Assembly: GCA_025352915.1 (NCBI GenBank) | Contig: JANXSA010000011.1 | Location: 1 to 6,944 of the forward strand | Direction of reading: 5' to 3' | Source of the DNA: Rhodospirillales bacterium | Lineage (GTDB): Bacteria > Pseudomonadota > Alphaproteobacteria > Acetobacterales > Acetobacteraceae | Length of the DNA: 6,944 nucleotides | In this document: in pieces, positions 1 to 5,406 of the stretch | How the letters are laid out: every line of letters starts with the position of its first letter | Position numbering within the stretch: position 1 is the stretch's first letter | Notes under the pieces: generated by a model | Seen by the model: only the letters and a program-made list of their open reading frames with translations | What the model was told of the DNA's origin: nothing | The model's database searches: none | Made by a program: the position numbers and the translations under genes

Positions 1-91
1 CCCTGGACCCTCATGAATGGGGCCTGGGGCGACGCCCCGTCACGCGTAAGCGTGCTGACGCACGACGGGTCCAGGGCAGAGCCCTGGCCTT
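1..91. repeat. Paired palindromic (REP/BIME-like) element upstream of mnmA
   Basis: Bases 1-10 (CCCTGGACCC) are a perfect inverted repeat of 67-76 (GGGTCCAGGG). Inside lie two small hairpins, GGGGC/GCCCC (26-30 with 34-38) and CACGC/GCGTG (41-45 with 50-54). The right arm overlaps a further palindrome, CCAGGGC-AGA-GCCCTGG (71-87). Bases 67-91 recur in inverted orientation at 2540-2564 with 24 of 25 identities, so this is a dispersed repeat rather than a mnmA-specific signal. Bases 1-10 look like the end of a second, oppositely oriented copy cut by the window edge. Such inverted pairs resemble BIMEs. No convincing -35/-10 promoter was recognised here. Confidence 0.75.
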
Positions 92-98
92 TCTTATT
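71..98 (+). promoter_or_regulatory. Terminator-like hairpin in the mnmA leader
   Basis: A perfect 7-bp GC-rich stem with an AGA loop (71-87) is followed by a pyrimidine-rich stretch (88-98, with several T) and, one base later, the mnmA Shine-Dalgarno sequence. The alternative 10-bp pairing of 1-10 with 67-76 would consume half of this stem, so the two structures exclude each other. The geometry resembles an attenuator. The simpler explanation is an intergenic repeat or the terminator of an upstream gene. Confidence 0.3.
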
Positions 99-108
99 GG
101 AGGGCTAA

Positions 109-1167
109 ATGCGCGTAGTGGTCGCAATGTCAGGCGGCGTCGACAGCTCGGTGGTCGCCGGGCTGCTCGCGGAGGCGGGCCACGAGGTGATCGGGGTCAC
201 GTTGCAGCTTTACGACCATGGCGCCGCGGTGGGCCGCAAGGGCGCGTGCTGCGCCGGCCAGGACATCCATGACGCCAGGCGGGTGGCCGACCAGCTGGGC
301 ATTGCGCATTACGTGATCGACGCCGAGGCGCGGTTCCGGGCCGCGGTGATGCAGGATTTTGCCGACAGCTACGCGGCGGGCGAGACGCCGGTGCCCTGCG
401 TGCGCTGCAACCAGAGCGTGAAGTTCGGCGATCTGTTGGGGCTGGCGGGTGATCTCGGGGCCGAGCGGCTGGCCACCGGGCATTATGTGCGGCGGATCGA
501 CGGGGCGCAGGGGGCGGAACTGCACCGTGCGGTGGATGCGCAGCGCGACCAGAGCTGGTTCCTGTTCGCGACGACGCGGGCGCAGTTGGAGCGCTCGATG
601 TTTCCGGTCGGCGGCATGGTGGACAAGGACGCGGTGCGGGCGGAGGCGGCGCGGCTGGGCCTGGCGGTGGCGGCCAAGCCGGACAGCCAGGATATCTGTT
701 TTGTTCCGAGTGGCAGCTATGCCGATGTGGTGGGCAAGCTGCGGCCGGACGCGGTGGCGCCGGGTGAAATTGTGGACGCGGCCGGCACGGTGCTGGGCAG
801 CCATGCCGGGGTGGCGCATTTCACGGTGGGGCAGGCGAAGCGGCTGGGCGGTGCCGGGCAAACCGGCGGGTCGCGGCGCGTGGTGATTGGGCTGGATGCC
901 GCCGGTCGGCGCGTGGTGGTGGGCGCGCCGAGCACCGGCAGCCGGGTGGTGCGGCTGCGCGAGGTGAACTGGCTGGTGCCGCCGGTGCCGATGGCGTGCA
1001 CGGTGAAGCTGCGGGCGCGCGACGGGATGCGGGCGGCGCGGGTGGTGCCGACGGCGGATGGCGCCGATGTGATGCTGGACGAGCCGGCCCTGGCGGCGCC
1101 GGGCCAGGCATGTGTGTTCTATCGCGACGAGCAGGTGCTGGGCGGCGGGTTCATCCGGGCGGGTTGA
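109..1167 (+). CDS. mnmA: tRNA-specific 2-thiouridylase MnmA
   Basis: MnmA is a cytoplasmic enzyme that uses ATP and relayed persulfide sulfur to make the 2-thio group on U34 of tRNA-Lys, -Glu and -Gln. The 352-residue protein is near the usual family length. It starts with the N-type ATP pyrophosphatase P-loop SGGVDSS (residues 8-14). The two catalytic cysteines are visible as PCVRCN (C97) and DSQDICF (C197), with tRNA-binding-region motifs such as ATGHY (122-126) and HFTVGQ (237-242). The C-terminal beta-barrel ends cleanly at GGGFIRAG. The ATG at 109 is supported by GGAGG at 99-103, 5 bases upstream, and by the start of the MRVVVAMSGG motif. A tRNA-Met gene follows on the same strand after 52 bases. 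Expression of that tRNA with mnmA is possible, although MnmA does not modify CAU anticodons. The + strand of this gene is G-rich, unlike the right half of the window. Confidence 0.98.
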   Translation: MRVVVAMSGGVDSSVVAGLLAEAGHEVIGVTLQLYDHGAAVGRKGACCAGQDIHDARRVADQLGIAHYVIDAEARFRAAVMQDFADSYAAGETPVPCVRCNQSVKFGDLLGLAGDLGAERLATGHYVRRIDGAQGAELHRAVDAQRDQSWFLFATTRAQLERSMFPVGGMVDKDAVRAEAARLGLAVAAKPDSQDICFVPSGSYADVVGKLRPDAVAPGEIVDAAGTVLGSHAGVAHFTVGQAKRLGGAGQTGGSRRVVIGLDAAGRRVVVGAPSTGSRVVRLREVNWLVPPVPMACTVKLRARDGMRAARVVPTADGADVMLDEPALAAPGQACVFYRDEQVLGGGFIRAG

Positions 1168-1182
1168 CGTGCCGCGCCGGAC

Positions 1183-1217
1183 GGGGGTATTCCCCCCACC
1201 AGTCCGCAGGGACTGGT
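1183..1217 (+). other. Two hairpins between mnmA and tRNA-Met
   Basis: GGGGG-TATT-CCCCC (1183-1196) is followed by a perfect 8-bp stem, ACCAGTCC / GGACTGGT (1198-1205 with 1210-1217, loop GCAG), ending two bases before the tRNA 5' end. Neither is followed by a T-run, so they are not classical intrinsic terminators. They could be RNA-processing structures in an mnmA-tRNA transcript (inference). Confidence 0.5.
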
Positions 1218-1219
1218 AT

Positions 1220-1294
1220 GGCGGCGTAGCTCAGCGGTAGAGCAGGAGAATCATAATCTCTTGGTCGGTGGTTCAAATCCGCCCGCCGCTACCA
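1220..1294 (+). tRNA. tRNA-Met(CAT), probably the elongator type
   Basis: A full cloverleaf of 75 nt can be folded by hand. It has a 7-bp acceptor stem (closing pair G1-U72), a D arm GCTC/GAGC, and an anticodon stem GGAGA/TCTCT with CAT at 1252-1254. The T arm is GGTGG/CCGCC with loop TTCAAAT, the discriminator is A and CCA is encoded. The paired G1-U72 end and the lack of three G-C pairs at the anticodon loop argue against initiator tRNA-fMet, which has an unpaired 1-72. A tRNA-Ile2 with lysidine at C34 also has a CAT anticodon and cannot be fully excluded by eye, but the acceptor end looks like alphaproteobacterial elongator tRNA-Met. The last 22 bases are antisense to the 3' end of the PEP-CTERM gene. 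Confidence 0.93.
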
Positions 1295-2127
1295 GCCTGC
1301 GGAGATTTCCCTGACCGCCATGCGGGCCTTGCGCGCAAGTGATGCCCGCCCGCCAGGCCGAGCATCCCGGTCAACAGGAGCAACGCGCTGGCTGGCTCGG
1401 GGATCGCTGCGGCGACGCCGTTGCTGAGGCTGCCATCGGTCATCACCACATCGCCGGGTGGCGTTCCAAAACCCGCCAGCTGGAACATCAGCCGGCCAGG
1501 GTTCTTGGCATCGATGGTGTCTTCCCAGCGCATCCGCACCTCGCCGGCCAGGGCGAAATTGCCGCTCAGCCGCTCCAGCAAGGCAATGTCGCTTTTGCCG
1601 TCTTCGGCGTTCAACTCGGTCTCGCGCAGCCTGGTGCCATCCAGGCTCAACTCATGCAGCCGCACCGCGTCATCCCGCCCATCGGAGCTGGCGATCAGGG
1701 CGAGGGTGGTGATCGCGCTGATCCCTGGGTCGAGAAACGAGGTCACGGTCTTGCCCACGGTGAACGTCAGCCGGTCATCGCGGCGGGTCAGCGCGAACGA
1801 CACCCAGGAACTGTCGTCCGATTTTGACCAGCGATACTGGGCGCCGCCACCAATCGGTGCATCCGCGTTCTGGCCGGAGATCGACAGTCCGACTTCCCAA
1901 ATGCCGCTGAGGCTGTTGTCGCCGGAGCGGCCCTCGGCCAGGGCGATCCGGTTCTTTACCGCGTCGATGCCGATCTCCGCGAGATAGGCGTTCAGCGCGA
2001 GCGCGCCGCTGAAACGGGCGCTGCCGTCGGGTTCGTCACAGATCAACCCGGCCCGGGCCGCGGGGGCGCCGAGGAGCGGCAACAGCAGGGCGGCGGCGCG
2101 CAACAAGCGCAACAGGGGGAGGGGCAT
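1273..2127 (-). CDS. Secreted PEP-CTERM sorting-domain protein
   Basis: This is a predicted exported protein of 284 residues. Residues 1-26 form a signal peptide: an arginine-containing N-region, a leucine-rich core ([13 protein letters not shown]) and an ARA|G cleavage site. Near the C-terminus are IPEPAS (PEP at 243-245), a hydrophobic helix (about 247-260) and the basic residues HHLRAR. This is the tripartite PEP-CTERM signal cleaved by exosortase in bacteria making exopolysaccharide. The body (about 40-230) is beta-rich, with segments such as GIWEVGLSI and LTFTVGKTV. It may match one of the 'choice-of-anchor' modules found before PEP-CTERM, but no function can be given. The ATG at 2127 is preferred over an upstream in-frame ATG (2271) because a GGAG lies six bases before it (2134-2137) and the signal peptide starts there. 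The 18-residue tail after LRAR is unusually long and ends inside the tRNA-Met gene. No exosortase gene is in the window. Confidence 0.85.
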   Translation of the reverse strand: MPLPLLRLLRAAALLLPLLGAPAARAGLICDEPDGSARFSGALALNAYLAEIGIDAVKNRIALAEGRSGDNSLSGIWEVGLSISGQNADAPIGGGAQYRWSKSDDSSWVSFALTRRDDRLTFTVGKTVTSFLDPGISAITTLALIASSDGRDDAVRLHELSLDGTRLRETELNAEDGKSDIALLERLSGNFALAGEVRMRWEDTIDAKNPGRLMFQLAGFGTPPGDVVMTDGSLSNGVAAAIPEPASALLLLTGMLGLAGGHHLRARPAWRSGKSPQAGSGGRI

Positions 2128-2200
2128 GGGCGGCTCCGTCGCTGGCGGTGACGAAGCAGTTTGCGGCGGCTGGATGAAGGTTTGGTTTAGGAAGCCTCGG

Positions 2201-2500
2201 CTAACGGCCTGCATCGTCACGCGACAGGCCGACGGTTTCCAGCAATTCGCCGACGCGTTCGCGGATGACACCGTCGCCGTCGCGCAGTTTCATCTCGCGG
2301 ATCGGCTCGGCGATGATGTCGCCGACGCGCCAGCGCGGGTTGAGGTTGGCGTAGGGGTCCTGGAAGATCATCTGCACGCGCGGGTTGCCGGTGAAGCGCA
2401 GGCTGCCGGCGGTGGGCGGCTGGAGCCCGACGATCATGCGCGCCAGGGTGGATTTGCCGCAACCGGACTCACCGACCACGCTGAAGGTGGCGCCGCGCCG
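2201..2500 (-). pseudogene. DppF/OppF-type ABC ATPase, 3' remnant with Walker A and Q-loop
   Basis: This is a fragment of the ATP-binding subunit of a dipeptide/oligopeptide ABC importer. From RRGATFSVV it reads through a perfect Walker A (GESGCGKST) to the Q-loop segment [19 protein letters not shown], typical of the DppF/OppF family, and on to [11 protein letters not shown]. It then hits TAG at 2201-2203 after a few residues that no longer match. The signature motif (LSGGQ), Walker B, H-loop and the C-terminal oligopeptide-transporter domain, over half of the usual 320-350 residues, are missing. The missing 3' part is replaced by the upstream region of the PEP-CTERM gene. The matching N-terminal portion lies at 2682-2825 in another frame, separated by an insertion. 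It cannot encode a working ATPase. Confidence 0.85.
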
Positions 2501-2539
2501 TAATACCAATCAGCAGAATGAACGACCGATGAAGCAGGC

Positions 2540-2564
2540 AAGGCCAGGGCTTTGCCCTGGACCC
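2540..2564. repeat. REP-like palindrome, inverted copy of 67-91
   Basis: The 25 bases match the reverse complement of 67-91 at 24 positions and contain the hairpin CCAGGGC-TTT-GCCCTGG (2544-2560). The single difference lies in the loop, so the stem is preserved. This is a dispersed repeat family with at least two good copies in 7 kb. Confidence 0.85.
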
Positions 2565-2606
2565 ACCAAAGGCCGATGGCCTGTAGAAACCCATTAGTTT
2601 TCAGAT

Positions 2607-2662
2607 AGATAAGGTCCAGTGGCTTGGCCCCTGGCGGGTCTGGGCAGAGCCCATCCTTATCT
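2607..2662. repeat. Nested hairpin with a degenerate REP-like pair
   Basis: The outer arms AGATAAGG (2607-2614) and CCTTATCT (2655-2662) are exact inverted complements. Inside are an imperfect stem CCAGTGGC / GCCCCTGG (2616-2623 with 2627-2634) and the hairpin TGGGC-AGA-GCCCA (2641-2653). GGGTC followed by GGGCAGAGCCC (2636-2652) is a diverged version of 67-84, oriented opposite to the copy at 2540-2564. The insert therefore repeats the paired-inverted layout seen at the left window edge. Confidence 0.65.
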
Positions 2663-2681
2663 GTTTAGAGAGACTTTCTTT

Positions 2682-2825
2682 GAAGGACACGCCGTCCACC
2701 GCACGGACCAGGCGCCGGCGCTCGCTCGAGAGCGCGCGGTTGAGCCAGGGTGGCGAGACGTCGAACAGGCAGACGGCATTCTCGACGGTCAGGGCCCAAT
2801 TTTCGGGGGCGACATCATCCGGCAT
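2682..2825 (-). pseudogene. DppF/OppF-type ABC ATPase, 5' remnant
   Basis: The ATG at 2825 opens an ORF whose first 48 codons resemble the N-terminus of a dipeptide-transport ATPase. It includes LTVEN, then FDVSPPWLNR with a basic stretch SSERRRLVRAV, ending in the strand DGVSF that precedes Walker A in the family. From 2681 downward the frame enters the inserted repeat DNA and leaves the family sequence. The continuation is in a different frame at 2500. The start codon overlaps the end of the dppD remnant by 11 bases (ATG at 2825, dppD stop at 2817-2815), the usual coupled arrangement of these two ATPase genes. This confirms that both remnants come from one operon. Confidence 0.8.
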
Positions 2826-3036
2826 GGGCGGGCTCTTCCACCGGATGCCAGCAGGCGGCGTCGTGCGCGCCACCGCCAAGCACCGGCGTCTCGCTGCGGC
2901 AACGATCGCTGGCGGCCGGCCAACGCGGATTGAAGGTGCAATCCGGCGGGATCGAACCCAGGCGCGGCATGCTGCCCTCGATCTGGCGCAGTCCGTGTTC
3001 ACGCCGCCCCATGCGCGGGATCGATGCGGCCGATAA
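2815..3036 (-). pseudogene. DppD/OppD-type ABC ATPase, C-terminal remnant
   Basis: Only about the last 73 codons remain. The segment ASIPRMGRREHGLRQIEGSM, then RLGSIPPDCTFNPR and the cysteines in DRCR and AACWH, match the C-terminal oligopeptide/dipeptide-transporter domain that follows the ATPase domain in DppD/OppD. The family's conserved PRCP reads PRWP here (a TGC-to-TGG type change), which suggests decay. Upstream of about 3036 the homology stops abruptly and + strand coding sequence of a GntR-type regulator begins. The whole ATPase core, about 250 residues, is missing. There is no start codon of its own; the frame is merely open through the junction. Confidence 0.8.
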
Positions 3037-3477
3037 TCGCTGGACGACGCCCGCGATGCCTTCGAAGTCCGCCGCGGGTTGGAACGCCTGGTGATGGAGC
3101 GCCTAGCGGGCGACCTTTCCAGCGAGCGCAGCGGCCCCGAATTCATCCGCCTCGCCGGCGACTTCCATCTGCTGCTCGCGCAGATGACCGGCAACGCCCT
3201 GCTCGAGCGCTTCGTTGGCGAGGTGTCGTCGCGCTGTGCACTGGTCCTGGCCATGTACGACCGCCCGCACTCCTCCGAATGCGTCATCTCCGAGCACCGC
3301 CAGATACTGACTGCCCTTTTGGCCGGCGACGCCGCTCAGGCGATCGCCCTGATGGATGCTCATCTCGAAGCTTTCGCCCATCGCGCCGTCCTGGCACCCT
3401 CCCCACCAGCCGACATCCGCCAGCTCCTGACCCCGTATGCCGACAGCGAGGGGCTACGGCCCACCGGGCGCCCATGA
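3037..3477 (+). pseudogene. GntR/FadR-family regulator remnant (FCD domain only)
   Basis: The frame opens directly after TAA (3034-3036) with LDDARDAFEVRRGLERLVME, the first helix of an FCD ligand-binding domain. It continues through FIRLAGDFHLLLAQMTGN, then SRCALVLAMYDRPHSSEC, SEHRQILTALLAGD and MDAHLEAF to a stop at 3475-3477. FCD domains usually bind a metal through an Asp/Asn and three His, and candidates are D and H of GDFH, H of SEHRQ and H of DAHLE. The N-terminal winged-helix DNA-binding domain (about 70 residues) is absent. Between ERLAGDLSS and ERSGPEFIRL the domain also seems about 20 residues short, suggesting a second internal deletion (inference). It cannot act as a normal repressor. 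TTG at 3079 or ATG at 3094 could start a shortened product. The flavin reductase gene follows after about 20 bases. Confidence 0.75.
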
Positions 3478-3496
3478 GGCCCCCAGGAAAGCAATG

Positions 3497-4144
3497 ATGA
3501 CCGTCACCTTCGACTTCGCCGCCCTGACCCCGCGCGAGCGCTACAAGCTGCTGATCGGTGCCGTCGTGCCCCGCCCGATCGCCCTGGTCACCACCATCTC
3601 GCGCGACGGCATCGTCAACGCCGCCCCGTTCAGCTTCTTCAATTGCCTCTCCGCCGACCCTGCCATCCTCGCCCTCGGCGTCGAATACCGCCCCACCGGC
3701 CCCCAGAAAGACACCGGCCGCAACGTCCGGGAAACCCTCGCCTTCACCGTCAACATCGTCTCCGACGCCATCGCCGAAGCCATGAACATCTGCGCCGTCC
3801 CCTTCGAACCCGGCATCGACGAACTCGCCGCCGCCGGTCTCACCGCCCGGCCTGGCGCCAAAATTCCCTGTCCCTGGATCGCCGAATCCCCCGCCGCCTT
3901 CGAATACCGCCAACACACCACCCTGGGCATCGGCAATTCCCGCGAAATCATCCTCGGCGAAGTCATCTTCGCCCATTTCGCCGCCAATGCCGTCGACCCC
4001 GCCAACCATCACGTCGACCCAGCGGCGTTGGACGCCATCGGCCGCATGGGCGGCCACAGCTACAGCTCAACCCGCGATAGATTCGATTTACCAACCATGT
4101 CGGTGGACGACTGGTGGAAGCCGGAAAGTAACAAAAGAAGGTAA
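3497..4144 (+). CDS. Flavin reductase-domain protein (FMN-binding split barrel)
   Basis: The 215-residue protein has the layout of the flavin reductase-like domain (COG1853/DIM6-NTAB type). VPRPIALVTTISRDG (24-38) forms the first strands. NAAPFSFFNCLSADPAI (41-57) is the usual FMN-contacting segment, KDTGRNVRET (71-80) the next loop with FTVNIV strand, and GNSREIILGEV (146-156) a late strand. Members bind FMN and either reduce flavin for a partner monooxygenase or act as stand-alone oxidoreductases of unknown substrate; the substrate cannot be told here. AGGA (3485-3488) sits 8 bases before the ATG at 3497 and 5 before an adjacent ATG at 3494, so either start is possible. It probably formed an operon with the truncated regulator upstream and now lacks the original promoter region. 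Third codon positions are strongly C-rich, unlike mnmA on the same strand. Confidence 0.9.
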   Translation: MTVTFDFAALTPRERYKLLIGAVVPRPIALVTTISRDGIVNAAPFSFFNCLSADPAILALGVEYRPTGPQKDTGRNVRETLAFTVNIVSDAIAEAMNICAVPFEPGIDELAAAGLTARPGAKIPCPWIAESPAAFEYRQHTTLGIGNSREIILGEVIFAHFAANAVDPANHHVDPAALDAIGRMGGHSYSSTRDRFDLPTMSVDDWWKPESNKRR

Positions 4145-4178
4145 GAATTTTTTTTACGAATAAAAAACCCCCTTCTTA
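4134..4178. terminator. AT-rich convergent intergenic spacer, possible bidirectional terminator
   Basis: This spacer separates the convergent flavin reductase and amidohydrolase genes and overlaps both stop codons. AAGAAGG (4135-4141) pairs with CCTTCTT (4171-4177). The intervening bases hold a run of eight T (4148-4155) and a run of six A (4162-4167), which is a T-run on the - strand. The loop is long for a canonical intrinsic terminator, so the call is tentative. Confidence 0.4.
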
Positions 4179-5354
4179 AAGCTTCAACTCCTGCTTCACC
4201 AGCGCCACCCAATACGCCACCCCGTACGGAATTGCCTCGTCGTTGAAGTCAAACTTCGGCGTATGCACCCCCGCCGACCCCTCGCCATTGCCAACCCGGA
4301 TGAACGCCCCCTGCCGATGCCGCAGCATATAGGCGAAATCCTCCCCGCCCCCTGTCTGCGCCATATGCGGGTTCACCGCCCCGGCGCCAACCACCGCGCT
4401 CGCCGCCGCAATCGCCACATCGGTCGGCTCTTCGGCATTGACCAACGGCTCCGCCACCCAGACGAATTCAACCTCCACCCCCGCCCCATGCAACGCAGCC
4501 AGACCCTCGGCCAACGCGCGGATGCGCCGCTCGATGATCACCTTGGTCGCGTCGCTATAGTGCCGCGCGGTGCCGGACACGGACATCTCCGCCGGCATCA
4601 CATTCGCCGATTCCCGATCCCCGCCGCCAATATGCCCAACGCTGATCACCGCGGGATCGAACGCCGAGATGTTACGACCAACGATCGTCTGCAAGCCCAG
4701 CACGAAATGCGCCTGCACGATCGACAGGTCCACCGACAGATGCGGCGTGGAACCACCATGCCCCCCCTCGCCGGTGAAGCGCACATGGAACATGCACCCG
4801 CCGGCCATCGCCGCCCCGCGGCGAATGCCGAACTGCCCCACCGGCATCCCCGGCGAATTGTGCATCCCGTACAGCGCGTCACAGGGAAACCGCTCCAGCA
4901 GCCCATCGGCCAGCATCGCCAGCGCCCCCCCGCGCCCCTCCTCCGCCGGCTGGAAAATCAGATGCACCGTCCCAGCAAAATCCGGATGCTCCGCCAAGTG
5001 CCGCGCCGCCCCCAGCAGCATCGTCGTATGCCCGTCATGCCCGCAAGCGTGCATCACCCCGGGATTGGTCGAGGCATGCGCCGCCCCGGTCGTCTCAACG
5101 ATCGCCAACGCATCCATATCCGCCCGCAACCCAATGGCCCGCTGCCCCGGCAACCGCCCGCGGATGGTGCCGACCACCCCGGTCTTGCCCACCCCCTCGG
5201 TCACCTGCACCCCCCACTCCCGCAGCTTCGCCGCCACCAACGCCGAGGTGCGAACCTCCTCCATCCCCATCTCGGGATGCGCATGGATATCGCGCCGGAT
5301 CGCCACGAGTTCCGCCAGATAGGGCTGTATCCGTGCGATGGTTTCGTCACTCAT
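4176..5354 (-). CDS. M20D amidohydrolase (hippurate hydrolase/aminoacylase-like)
   Basis: This is a zinc-type metallohydrolase of 392 residues, normal length for the M20D (HipO/AbgB-like) family, which cleaves N-acyl amino acids or small amides in the cytoplasm. RRDIHAHPEMG (20-30) is the family N-terminal motif. RADMDAL (77-83) and MHACGHDGH (101-109, ligands C104 and H106) begin the catalytic domain. QPAEEG (135-140) supplies the general base E138 and a metal-ligand E139, and GMHN supplies H165. GHGG..PH marks the dimerisation-domain region, TGGGEDFAYM (334-343) the late signature, and HTPKFDFND gives H364. All expected metal residues are present. The ATG at 5354 is chosen because AGGAG (5364-5368) is 9 bases upstream; the ATG at 5363 would be directly abutted by it. 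It lies 52 bases after the acetyltransferase and is probably co-transcribed with it. The natural substrate is unknown. Confidence 0.95.
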   Translation of the reverse strand: MSDETIARIQPYLAELVAIRRDIHAHPEMGMEEVRTSALVAAKLREWGVQVTEGVGKTGVVGTIRGRLPGQRAIGLRADMDALAIVETTGAAHASTNPGVMHACGHDGHTTMLLGAARHLAEHPDFAGTVHLIFQPAEEGRGGALAMLADGLLERFPCDALYGMHNSPGMPVGQFGIRRGAAMAGGCMFHVRFTGEGGHGGSTPHLSVDLSIVQAHFVLGLQTIVGRNISAFDPAVISVGHIGGGDRESANVMPAEMSVSGTARHYSDATKVIIERRIRALAEGLAALHGAGVEVEFVWVAEPLVNAEEPTDVAIAAASAVVGAGAVNPHMAQTGGGEDFAYMLRHRQGAFIRVGNGEGSAGVHTPKFDFNDEAIPYGVAYWVALVKQELKL

Positions 5355-5406
5355 GGCCGGCATCTCCTGCAACGCCGCCCATCCTGCCATCGCCCGCCCG
5401 ACGCCG

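Larger units (their letters stand above)
2501..2681. repeat. About 180-bp palindrome-rich insertion splitting the dppF remnant
   Basis: The protein reads GVSF up to 2682 and resumes as RRGATF at 2500. In intact family members only about two residues separate these motifs, so roughly 175-180 bases are inserted. The insert lacks any ORF with protein-like character. It holds one palindrome (2544-2560) and a larger nested structure (2607-2662), and uses AT-richer sequence at both ends. No transposase, clear terminal inverted repeats or target duplication were found, so the exact ends are uncertain by several bases. It may be a non-autonomous (MITE-like) element or a REP cluster. Confidence 0.65.

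Noticed and set aside
130..861. - strand ORF of 243 codons opposite mnmA
   Set aside because: No protein-family features were seen, and it fully overlaps the clearly coding mnmA.
1220..1294. tRNA-Met as an attachment site of an integrated element
   Set aside because: No second copy of the tRNA 3' end and no integrase were seen in the window.
2128..2271. N-terminal extension of the PEP-CTERM protein by 48 residues
   Set aside because: It would bury the signal peptide and overlaps the dppF remnant; GGAG at 2134-2137 supports the start at 2127.
2601..3287. - strand ORF of 228 codons read as one protein
   Set aside because: It is a composite: an antisense frame of the FCD remnant and of dppD, then the true dppF N-terminus from 2825, then the inserted repeat. 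Only the 2682-2825 part is a former gene.
3284..4057. Long - strand ORF of 257 codons rich in Gly and Asp
   Set aside because: It lies opposite the flavin reductase gene, which has recognisable family motifs. Its Gly/Asp/Val repeats are the complement of C-rich third positions.
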